NCBI RefSeq assembly: GCF_006442315.1
Contig: NZ_VFVY01000008.1
Span: forward strand, 186,001 to 250,000
Reading direction: 5' to 3'
Source: Mesorhizobium sp. B2-3-4
Lineage (GTDB): Bacteria; Pseudomonadota; Alphaproteobacteria; Rhizobiales; Rhizobiaceae
DNA: 64,000 bases
Shown: piece by piece, positions 27,404-34,469 of the stretch
How the letters are laid out: the number at the start of each line of letters is the position of its first letter
Numbering within the stretch: position 1 is the stretch's first letter
Notes under the pieces: model-generated
The model's database searches: none
Told to the model about the DNA's origin: nothing
What the model saw: the letters and a program-made list of their open reading frames with translations, nothing else
Translations under genes and position numbers: made by a program

Positions 27404-29055
27404 CGTCCAGCCATCCGCTTCGACTGGACATAGAGCAGCCATGTCAGGGGCAGCGACATCGCCACCATGATGAAGGCGTAAGGGGCCGCCGAGGCATAGT
27501 CGATCTCGCCACTGTAGGACCAGAACGCCATGGCCAGCGTGCGGGTGCCGTTCGGCGCCAGCATCTGGGTCGCGGTCAGTTCGTTCATGATGCCCAGCGC
27601 CACCAGCGCCATGCCGGCCGCGGCACCCGGCGCCGACAGGCGGATCGTCGTCGACCACAACGCATTGAGCGGTCGCCGGCCGAGGCTGGACGCGGCGCGT
27701 TCGAGCTCGACCGGCGCCTGGGCGATCGAGGCGCGCAGGCTGACCAGGGCGCGCGGCAGGAACATCAGCGCATAGGCGACCAGGATGGTGAACAGGGTCT
27801 GGTAGAGCGGCAGCGCGATGCGCACCGTAATGGTGACCAATGCCAGCGCGATGACGACGCCCGGCAGCGAGCCGACAATGTAATTGCATCCCTCCAGCAG
27901 GCGCTGCAGCGGCCCGGGCGCGCGGATCGAGATCCAGGCCATCGGCATCGCCGCGACGGTGGCAAGCAGCGCCCCGGCGAGCGACAGGAACAGCGTCTGG
28001 CCAAGGGCCAGGCCGATCTCGTCGACGCGCCAGACGTCGGCACCGCCGGCGGCAAGCCAGCGCCCGATGGTCACGAATGGAACACCAAGCGCCAGCAATG
28101 TGGTGAGGACGAACAACAGCAAGCTGGGCAGGGTGGCGCGGCCGAGGCTCACCCGTTGCTGATGCCGCGCGGCACCGGAACCGACGCGGGCATAACGCTC
28201 CTCGCCGCGCACCAGCACCTCCAGCCCGAGCAGCACGAAGCAGCAGGTCACCAGCACGCCGGCCAGCATGTTGGCGGCCGGTCCGTTGAAGGTCGACTGG
28301 AATTGGTCGACGATCGCGGTGGTGAACGTGTCGAAGCGGATGAAGACATAGAGGCCGTATTCGGCCAGCAGATGCAGCCCGACCAGAAGCGAGCCGCCGC
28401 ATATTGCGAGCCTGAGCTGCGGCAGCACGACACGCCAGAACACGCGCCAGGGGCCGAGACCAAGTGCCGCCGCCGCATCTTCCAGGGCAGGGTCGAGGCG
28501 ACGAAGCGCCGCGGACACCGGCAGATAGAGGAAGGGGAAATAGGCAATGACGGACACCAGCACACCGGCCCACAGGCCGTGCAGCCCGGGGACGATGGTG
28601 ATCCAGGCATAAGAATGCACGAAAGCAGGGATGGCGAGCGGCGCCACGCAGAGCCAGGCCCAGAGCCGCGCGCCTGGCAGGTCGCTGCGCTCGGTCAGCC
28701 AGGCCAGCGTCACCGACAAGGCGATGGCGATCGGTACGGCCAGCAGCACAAGCAGGCCGGTGTTGACCAACAGCTCGCCGACACGCGGCCGGAAGACCAG
28801 TGCCGAGACGGTCTCCCAGCCGGTCTGCACCGCGATCCAGATGATGAAGGCGAGCGGCACAAGGGCCAGCAGCGAGGCCGACACGGCGGCGGCGACGATC
28901 CACGGAGCGACCCGCCGTTGCGCCCGCCGGCGTATTTTCGGCGACATATCCGAGCGTGCGAAGTCGACCGCGGACTGCATCAGGCGAGACGCCAGGCCGT
29001 TGCCGCCGCGACGGCGGCGATCGGGCGGCCGTGATCGCGGCCGGACAGGGAGCAT
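27400..29055 (-). CDS. fbpB: Ferric-iron ABC transporter permease (FbpB-like, fused double permease)
   Basis: The product is a double-length permease (551 residues from ATG 29055) with about twelve helices in two halves. Each half carries an EAA-type loop ([21 protein letters not shown] and [21 protein letters not shown]). This tandem arrangement is diagnostic for FbpB/SfuB iron permeases. The start is uncertain: TTG 29076, ATG 29055, ATG 28980 and ATG 28947 are all in frame and none has a strong ribosome site. A strong terminator hairpin lies just upstream, so expression depends on read-through. Confidence 0.88.
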   Translation of the reverse strand: MLPVRPRSRPPDRRRRGGNGLASRLMQSAVDFARSDMSPKIRRRAQRRVAPWIVAAAVSASLLALVPLAFIIWIAVQTGWETVSALVFRPRVGELLVNTGLLVLLAVPIAIALSVTLAWLTERSDLPGARLWAWLCVAPLAIPAFVHSYAWITIVPGLHGLWAGVLVSVIAYFPFLYLPVSAALRRLDPALEDAAAALGLGPWRVFWRVVLPQLRLAICGGSLLVGLHLLAEYGLYVFIRFDTFTTAIVDQFQSTFNGPAANMLAGVLVTCCFVLLGLEVLVRGEERYARVGSGAARHQQRVSLGRATLPSLLLFVLTTLLALGVPFVTIGRWLAAGGADVWRVDEIGLALGQTLFLSLAGALLATVAAMPMAWISIRAPGPLQRLLEGCNYIVGSLPGVVIALALVTITVRIALPLYQTLFTILVAYALMFLPRALVSLRASIAQAPVELERAASSLGRRPLNALWSTTIRLSAPGAAAGMALVALGIMNELTATQMLAPNGTRTLAMAFWSYSGEIDYASAAPYAFIMVAMSLPLTWLLYVQSKRMAGR

Positions 29056-29073
29056 GTCGTCATCGACAGGTCT

Positions 29074-29111
29074 CAAAAAACAAAACGCTCCCGCGGGGTT
29101 ACCGCGGGAGC
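29074..29111 (-). terminator. Intrinsic terminator/attenuator between fbpA and fbpB
   Basis: On the minus strand, GCTCCCGCGG pairs perfectly with CCGCGGGAGC (stem arms 29102-29111 and 29087-29096, five-base loop), followed directly by GTTTTGTTTTTT (29075-29086). This is a textbook Rho-independent terminator 33 bases after the fbpA stop, inside what must be one transport operon. Partial read-through would give much more binding protein than permease/ATPase. Confidence 0.88.
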
Positions 29112-29144
29112 ACGGTCTGACGTCCTTATTAGGACGAACGGCAA

Positions 29145-30152
29145 CTAAAGCAAGCCGGCTGCCGTCATCAGGTCGGTGACCTTCTTGGAGTTCAGTGTCG
29201 CGGCGTCAACCTTCGGCGCCTGCAGGTCGGGCAGCGGCACCAGCTTCGAATTGGATTGCGCGTCCTTGCCGACCGCATATTCGAAGGAGGTTCCGTTCTT
29301 CAGCACGTCCTGCCCGCCCTTGGCGGTCACCCATTTCAAGAATGCCTGGGCTTCCTTCTGATGCTTGCTCGAGGCCAGCACGCCGCCACCGGAGACCGAT
29401 ACGAAAGCGCCCGGATCCTGGTTCTTGAAATAGTACAGCGCGACGTTCTTGGAGTTCTCGCCGGTCTTGGCCTGATCGCCGAAATAGTAATAGTGGTAGA
29501 TCACGCCGCCTTCGATCTCGCCGGCATTGACCGCCTTCATCACGGTGCTATTGCCCTTGTAGGCGGTAAAATTCTCCTTCATCGCCTTCAGCCAGTCGGC
29601 CGTGGCGGCCTCGCCCTTGAGCTGCAGCAACGCGCTGACGATGGCCTGGAAGTCGGCGCCCGATGGCGAGGCTGCCCAGCGGCCTTTCCAGCTAGGATCG
29701 GCGAGATCGAGCAGTGACTTCGGAAGCTGGTCTTCCTTGAGCTTGTCCTTGTTGTAGGCAAAGACGGTGCTGCGGGCGGCGACGCCGACCCACTTGCCGC
29801 TCGACGGCTGGTATTCCTGCGGAACCTGGGCCAGCGTCTCGGCATCGACCGGTGCGAACAGGCCCGCCGCCTCGACCAGCGCCATGGCCGGCGAATTCTC
29901 GGTCAGAAACACGTCGGCCGGCGAGGAAGCGCCTTCGGCGACGATCTGGTTGGAGAAGTCGCTGTCGCCGCCATTGCGCAAGGTGACCTTGACGCCGGTC
30001 TCCTTGGTGAACCCTTCGGCCCATTCCTTGGCCAGGCTTTCATGCTGGGCGTTGTAGACGATGATGCCGGCATCCTCGGCCGAAGCAGGGCCGGCGGCCA
30101 GGCCGATTGCAAGCGCCGCAGCACCAGCCAGGGCAAGAAGGGGGGATTTCAT
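29145..30152 (-). CDS. fbpA: Ferric-iron ABC transporter binding protein (FbpA-like)
   Basis: The start at 30152 follows GAGGAG and gives a clean signal peptide ending GPASA; an in-frame ATG at 30176 lacks this. The 335-residue product has the class-F iron-binding fold: [15 protein letters not shown] at the mature N-terminus, [10 protein letters not shown], and the tyrosine-rich YHYYYFG near residue 205, where FbpA proteins place the iron-coordinating tyrosine pair. It delivers Fe(III) to FbpBC. Its promoter overlaps a TGA-N9-TCA IRO box, and a terminator follows the gene. Confidence 0.92.
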   Translation of the reverse strand: MKSPLLALAGAAALAIGLAAGPASAEDAGIIVYNAQHESLAKEWAEGFTKETGVKVTLRNGGDSDFSNQIVAEGASSPADVFLTENSPAMALVEAAGLFAPVDAETLAQVPQEYQPSSGKWVGVAARSTVFAYNKDKLKEDQLPKSLLDLADPSWKGRWAASPSGADFQAIVSALLQLKGEAATADWLKAMKENFTAYKGNSTVMKAVNAGEIEGGVIYHYYYFGDQAKTGENSKNVALYYFKNQDPGAFVSVSGGGVLASSKHQKEAQAFLKWVTAKGGQDVLKNGTSFEYAVGKDAQSNSKLVPLPDLQAPKVDAATLNSKKVTDLMTAAGLL

Positions 30153-30190
30153 AAGATACTCCTCGGTTGCCCGCATCGCGGGTGCGTTCG

Positions 30191-30218
30191 AGTATCAATT
30201 CATGAATAGGTTAGTCAA
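30191..30218 (-). promoter_or_regulatory. fbp promoter with IRO box (RirA-type operator)
   Basis: On the minus strand TTGACT (30218-30213), 16 bases, then GATACT (30196-30191) forms a reasonable sigma-70 promoter about 40 bases before the fbpA start. The sequence TGA-N9-TCA (30217-30203) matches the iron-responsive operator consensus described for RirA in rhizobia and overlaps the -35 element. Binding there would block RNA polymerase when iron is plentiful. Confidence 0.6.
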
Positions 30219-30272
30219 GATTGAAAGGCGTGGAGCCCATCACGGTTTCGGGTGTCGAACGCCGCCATGGCA

Positions 30273-31625
30273 TCATCCGATATGCGGTCCCGGCGAGGGC
30301 TCCTGCGGGGTGCAGCCGTCAACCAGGGGATGAATGGTCCAACGCTGATCCAGCCCCTGCTGTGTCCGTTTGGTTTCCGGGTCGAAGGCGTCGTTCAGCA
30401 TGGCGCACCAGGTTCTGCGCAGGTTTTCGCAGCGTGTCCGGAACGCCGCGCTGCCAAGCCCGTCACGCATATCCTGCGCGGCGAGGTCGGTGGCCTCGCC
30501 CGGCGGCTTGGGAGGGATGGCGCCTGTGTCGGGAAAATCCGGAGTCCATTGAAGATAATGCTTTGCGTCGACACCGGCCGCCGCATCGAATTTGACCACA
30601 GCCATCAGCGGATGGAACTCGTGCCAGCCCTTGTGATAGCCGTCATAGACATGTTCGCCCAGCACAGCGACATGATCGCCCATCCTGATCGGGCCGAGCA
30701 CCTTGTCGCCGACATTGGCGTCCTCGACATTGCCCGGGTTCCAGTTGAACAACCCCTCGAGGACCGGCTTGACCCCGCCGAAGTAGGACGCGGCCGCGCC
30801 GATGGCGCCGCCAATGGCCCCACCGAGCAATCCGCCGAGGAACGAGCCGATGGCGCAGCCCAGCGCCCCCAGGAAGAACGATCCGATGGCGCAGCCGACA
30901 GCCGCACCGACGCTGGCGCCAGCGGCCGCCGCCGCGGCTGTGACGACCAAGGCCGCCGTCAGCAGGATGACGATGGCCGGCGCCCATTGCCGCATCTTGA
31001 TCCAGAAGTCGCCCTCGGCCTCGCAATGCAGACCCCAGCGCGCATGATCGTCGGCGGGTGCGTAGCCGAGATCCGTCTTCAGGTCATCGCGCGGAAACAG
31101 CAATTCGTGGCCCTGGAAGCCGTCATTAAGAATGTCGTTCGCCGGATGGGCCGCGATGCTGGCGGCGAATTCCGTGACGACGGTGCCGTCGGCATTGTAA
31201 CGATTGGCGGCAGCCAAAGCCGCCTGATTGGTTTCGGCGTTGAGGATTTCGGTCGTCGGGTGCGGCATCAATATGACGTCGAAATACTGATCGTTGTCGA
31301 AGGCGCCGAGATCACTGCGGAACGGATTGTAGGAGACGATGCCGACGGCGCATTTCGGGTTATCCTTGTCGAGGCAGACCAGGCGATGGTTGAGCCATTC
31401 CCCGGCCGCCTTGTCGATGGTCGCGGTGGCGGACGCCAGAAATGCGATTGCGGCCGCAAGCGCCGCGCCGATCGGTCCCAGTAGCAGGCCGAAAGCCGCC
31501 GACAGCCCGGTAATGACAAGAATCTGCAGTGCCTGGCCGGCGAGAAAGGCCAGCCGGTCGTCCTCATTGTAGGGCTTGCCGCCGGCCGGATAGAGAAAGC
31601 AGCTCGTATAATGCTTGTAAGCCAT
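30273..31625 (-). CDS. Unrecognised 450-residue membrane protein with glycine-zipper segment
   Basis: I do not recognise this family. A soluble N-terminus is followed by a hydrophobic hairpin (about 27-70), a soluble region of about 140 residues, and a second very hydrophobic Ala/Gly segment (215-285) with a tandem repeat GCAIGSFFLGAL / GCAIGSFLGGLL of glycine-zipper type. The C-terminal part is soluble. Two similar aromatic-histidine motifs occur, GWHEFHPL (333-340) and QRWTIHPL (427-434). There is no signal peptide. It starts nine bases after the preceding gene, so it is the last gene of a three-gene operon divergent from the ECF sigma factor. Glycine zippers suggest membrane insertion or oligomerisation. 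Confidence 0.75.
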   Translation of the reverse strand: MAYKHYTSCFLYPAGGKPYNEDDRLAFLAGQALQILVITGLSAAFGLLLGPIGAALAAAIAFLASATATIDKAAGEWLNHRLVCLDKDNPKCAVGIVSYNPFRSDLGAFDNDQYFDVILMPHPTTEILNAETNQAALAAANRYNADGTVVTEFAASIAAHPANDILNDGFQGHELLFPRDDLKTDLGYAPADDHARWGLHCEAEGDFWIKMRQWAPAIVILLTAALVVTAAAAAAGASVGAAVGCAIGSFFLGALGCAIGSFLGGLLGGAIGGAIGAAASYFGGVKPVLEGLFNWNPGNVEDANVGDKVLGPIRMGDHVAVLGEHVYDGYHKGWHEFHPLMAVVKFDAAAGVDAKHYLQWTPDFPDTGAIPPKPPGEATDLAAQDMRDGLGSAAFRTRCENLRRTWCAMLNDAFDPETKRTQQGLDQRWTIHPLVDGCTPQEPSPGPHIG

Positions 31626-31634
31626 CGGCGCGCC

Positions 31635-32738
31635 TCAGCCTTTCGTGGCGGTGAGCGTCACGCCGCCGGTCATGGTGCGCGATCCACTGTCGCCGATCGC
31701 GAAGACATGGACGTTGAAGGTCTTGGAGCCGCGGAAGGCCGCGTCCTTCGGCTCGATCTCGACTGCAATCTCCGTCACCTGGCGCGGCTGCAGTGAAAGC
31801 GTTCTCGGAACGATCCTGACCGCCCAGTCGTCCGGAACGGCAAACCGGCCATAGGCCTGCTCCTCGAGAGCAGTGGCCCAGCGCGCCTTGCTTTCGGCAA
31901 GGCGCGACCGCGGGGTGCCGGCGCGCCCGTCCCTATCTTCGCCGCGCGGCGGGACGCATGGCCGCAGCTTCGGCAGGCCATAGCAGTCCGCCTCGATCTG
32001 GAACCGCCGGACCACCGAGGCCTCGTTGCGGAGGCTGAAGACGAATTTGGCCGGTGACTGCATCTCGGCAATGTTGACGTTCTTCTGGCCAAGGTTGTTG
32101 CCGGGATTGGCGTCATCGCCCCAGGAAAGCTGCGCCTGCAGGCAGTAGTGGCCGCCGGCGGCGGGCGTGGTCCAACTGAACTCGGCATAGGCAGGACAAT
32201 CGATCGTGCCCTTGGCTCCGAGATTGACGGCGGTGCTGGCGATCGGGCGGGAAACGGTCTGCGCGCCGAACGACAGGTAGGACAGCGCAACGCCGACGCC
32301 GACGGCGGGAGCATCATAGGATCCGTTCCAGACGCGTACGCGAACGCGGTAGGTGTGAGCAGGCTGGAGCGCACCGCCGACTGGCGCCGCACCGTCGAAA
32401 ATGTCGATGTCGGGATTGTCCCAGGTGACCGCTAGTCCCTGCGCCATCAGATAGTACTGGGCATAGAGAAGCGGGTCGGCGCGCTTGTAGATGTCGGGCG
32501 GCAACTGGATGCAGCAATCGTTCTGTGTCGGGGTCGGCAGGGGCCGGCCCTTGGCCAGCCGGCATTGCAGCCTGCATATCGTGGCAAAGAGCGCCTTCAG
32601 CCCAGCGGCCAGACGCTTCCAGAATTCGGCGTCGAACAACAGCAGGGCCGCGGTTCTGACGTGATCGACCAGAGATCCTGCCATGTCGTGTTTCCCACGC
32701 TGAGAGGACGCAACGGTAATGTTTTGGCTGGCGGACAT
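31635..32738 (-). CDS. Unrecognised protein with CARDB-like and NEW3-like beta-sandwich domains
   Basis: Not a named family. About 100 N-terminal residues are helical and cysteine-containing (ICRLQCR, NDCCIQL). A CARDB-like Ig domain follows (VRVRVWNGSYDAPAVGVGV, ending GHYCLQAQLSW and DANPGNN). A last beta domain (LSLQPRQVTEIAVEIEP) resembles NEW3/Ig-like modules. Such domains usually mediate binding outside the cell, yet no signal peptide is seen from ATG 32738 or from the alternative ATG 32684. It sits between the 45-residue membrane peptide gene and the glycine-zipper gene in one apparent operon. Confidence 0.72.
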   Translation of the reverse strand: MSASQNITVASSQRGKHDMAGSLVDHVRTAALLLFDAEFWKRLAAGLKALFATICRLQCRLAKGRPLPTPTQNDCCIQLPPDIYKRADPLLYAQYYLMAQGLAVTWDNPDIDIFDGAAPVGGALQPAHTYRVRVRVWNGSYDAPAVGVGVALSYLSFGAQTVSRPIASTAVNLGAKGTIDCPAYAEFSWTTPAAGGHYCLQAQLSWGDDANPGNNLGQKNVNIAEMQSPAKFVFSLRNEASVVRRFQIEADCYGLPKLRPCVPPRGEDRDGRAGTPRSRLAESKARWATALEEQAYGRFAVPDDWAVRIVPRTLSLQPRQVTEIAVEIEPKDAAFRGSKTFNVHVFAIGDSGSRTMTGGVTLTATKG

Positions 32739-32761
32739 GTGCCCGCCAATTGCCCAGCAGG

Positions 32762-32899
32762 CTATTTCCTCAATGATTTCTGTCGTCTGTAGAAGTAGAT
32801 GGCGGCGACGAGGACTATGGCCGCAATGACAATGCTGCCCTCGAAAGTTCCCGAGCCATTGTCGGGAGAAAATCCAAAAATACGTTCGATGAAATCCAT
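32762..32899 (-). CDS. 45-residue single-pass membrane peptide
   Basis: A complete short frame starts at ATG 32899 after a strong ribosome site (GGGAGG) and stops at TAG 32762. The peptide has a short amphipathic N-terminus (MDFIERIFGF), one transmembrane helix (SIVIAAIVLVAAIYFY) and a basic C-terminus (RRQKSLRK), so it probably sits N-out/C-in. It ends 23 bases before the CARDB-like gene and seems to be the first gene of the operon. The function is unknown. It is short enough to be missed by automatic annotation. Confidence 0.65.
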   Translation of the reverse strand: MDFIERIFGFSPDNGSGTFEGSIVIAAIVLVAAIYFYRRQKSLRK

Positions 32900-33083
32900 T
32901 TCGGCCTCCCTCCGATGCTTTGACGCTACAGCGAGGTTTACCTTACGTCAATCAAGGCTCGATCCGCGCTCTTCCTCAGGTCTGGCTGGTAACCGGAGCA
33001 TCCGTCAGCGAATTTTCGCTGGCCATTCCGCAAACTTTCGTGATTTGCCCGTAGTTTGGCTTGGACATTATTTGGCCGGCCAC

Positions 33084-33109
33084 GTAACAAATCAGTGCCG
33101 AGGCGCGAA
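33084..33109 (+). promoter_or_regulatory. Candidate SigF-type autoregulatory promoter GTAACA-N16-CGAA
   Basis: GTAACA at 33084-33089, exactly 16 bases, then CGAA at 33106-33109, about 20 bases before the sigma-factor start codon. From memory this matches in form the GTAACC-N16-CGAA promoter reported for the Caulobacter SigF regulon, with one mismatch. It suggests positive autoregulation of the sigma/anti-sigma operon. Confidence 0.55.
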
Positions 33110-33129
33110 GATCGGGGGAGTGAACTCTT

Positions 33130-33666
33130 GTGAGCGGCAAGGACGAGGCCGAGCTTTCCCGGCTGTTGCGGGCCGCGATCGCGGGAGATGAAAAGGCCTA
33201 TGCCGACTTTCTCCACCGGATTGCCGCGCTGATCCGCGGCTTTGTCAGGCGCAAGATCGTGCAGGGCGGGGTCGATCCCGAGGATGTCGTGCAGGAAACC
33301 TTGCTGGCCATTCATTTGAAGCGACACAGCTGGCGCCAGGAAGCGCCCGTACTGCCCTGGGTCTATGCGATTGCCCGTTTCAAGCTGATCGACGCGTTCC
33401 GGCGGCGCGGGCGGCGCATCGAGATCGATGTCGACGACATCGCCGAGACTTTCGCCGAGCCGGAGACCGAGACAGTCAGCGAGCGCGACGTCAACAGGGC
33501 GCTCGACGGGCTGCCGCCGGCCCAGCGTTCCGTGGTCTCGTCGGTATCGGTGGAAGGTCGTTCGATCGGCGAGACGGCAGCCAAGTTCGGCATCACCGAA
33601 ACAGCGGTGCGTGTTTCGCTGCATCGAGGGCTTGCCGCCATAGCCAAGCGATTCGGACGGCAGTGA
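33130..33666 (+). CDS. sigF: ECF sigma factor, SigF-like
   Basis: The 178-residue product has sigma region 2 (about 20-95, with DVVQETLLAIH and PWVYAIARFKLIDAFRR) and region 4 (about 120-172, RSIGETAAKFGITETAVRVSLHRGL). The start is GTG at 33130 after GGGGGAG. Paired with a DUF1109 anti-sigma gene two bases downstream, it fits the SigF/EcfF group that responds to metal or oxidant stress in Caulobacter and Bradyrhizobium. It should recognise GTAACC/CGAA-type promoters, and one lies just upstream. It is divergent from the unrecognised three-gene operon. Confidence 0.9.
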   Translation: MSGKDEAELSRLLRAAIAGDEKAYADFLHRIAALIRGFVRRKIVQGGVDPEDVVQETLLAIHLKRHSWRQEAPVLPWVYAIARFKLIDAFRRRGRRIEIDVDDIAETFAEPETETVSERDVNRALDGLPPAQRSVVSSVSVEGRSIGETAAKFGITETAVRVSLHRGLAAIAKRFGRQ

Positions 33667-33667
33667 C

Positions 33668-34306
33668 ATGAGAACCGAAGATCTCATCAAGGCACTCGAC
33701 GCCGATATCAGCAGCAAGGCAATGCCGCTGCGCTCCGCATGGTGGATGGCTGCTGGCGCTGCGGTGGTCATTGCGGCCCTGGTCTTCTGGATGACGATAG
33801 GTCCGCGCCCCGACATCATGATCGCCATGCATACGATGCGCTTCATGTCGAAATTCGTCTTCACCATCGTGCTTGCCGTCACCGCCTTCGCCCTGATCAG
33901 GGCGCTGTCGACACCAGGCGCCTCGACGGCCAGGGCGATGGCCTGGATGGCCGCGGCACCCTTGCTGGTGGCCGTGGCGGTGGCTCTGGAGTTGTTCATG
34001 GTGCCGGAGGCGCTGTGGGGCACCCGGATGATCGGCTCCAACATGATGATCTGCATGAGCTTCATCCCGCTGATCGGCCTCGGCCCGCTGGCCATCTTCC
34101 TGTGGATGCTGCGCTATGGCGCGCCGACGCGGCCAGTGCTTGCCGGCGCGGTCGCGGGGCTGCTCGCCGGCGGGCTGGCGGCGACTTTCTACGCCGCCCA
34201 CTGCTTCGACGATTCGCCGCTTTTCGTTGCCACCTGGTACACGATCGCCATCGCGGCTCTCGCTCTGCTCGGCGCGCTTGGCGGGCGGCTTTTCGTACGC
34301 TGGTAG
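33668..34306 (+). CDS. nrsF: Anti-sigma factor NrsF (DUF1109)
   Basis: The 212-residue product has six transmembrane helices and the DUF1109 pattern ending with AAHCFDDSPLFVATWY. There are exactly two cysteines, C129 (MMICMSF) and C179; in Caulobacter NrsF two cysteines are required for signal sensing. It would hold the ECF sigma factor at the membrane until oxidant or metal stress modifies the cysteines. The start lies two bases after the sigma stop, so translation is coupled. A terminator follows at 34352-34377. Confidence 0.9.
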   Translation: MRTEDLIKALDADISSKAMPLRSAWWMAAGAAVVIAALVFWMTIGPRPDIMIAMHTMRFMSKFVFTIVLAVTAFALIRALSTPGASTARAMAWMAAAPLLVAVAVALELFMVPEALWGTRMIGSNMMICMSFIPLIGLGPLAIFLWMLRYGAPTRPVLAGAVAGLLAGGLAATFYAAHCFDDSPLFVATWYTIAIAALALLGALGGRLFVRW

Positions 34307-34351
34307 GACCACGCGTCCGGAGCCGCGACCGTGCACCGATCCTTAATCATG

Positions 34352-34377
34352 CCGGCAATTGTTTGCCGGTTTCTCTT
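34352..34377 (+). terminator. Intrinsic terminator after sigF-nrsF
   Basis: CCGGCAA (34352-34358) pairs perfectly with TTGCCGG (34363-34369) around a four-base loop and is followed by TTTCTCTT. It lies 46 bases after the nrsF stop. Confidence 0.65.
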
Positions 34378-34469
34378 ATCGCCGGTACCTCGGGCGCAAC
34401 CTTTCCTTAAAATCGATCCTTCAGGGTTTTGACGGGAAAAAGCGATTGCCCACGGGGGTGGCATAAATC

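Noticed and set aside
26321-28903. An apparent 860-codon ATPase fusion frame
   Set aside because: The frame upstream of 27403 overlaps the permease gene out of phase. A normal ATGA junction starts the ATPase at 27403.
32989-33012. A second SigF-like promoter (GTAACC then CGAA)
   Set aside because: The elements match but the spacer is 14, not 16, and it lies further from the sigma gene than the better site at 33084.
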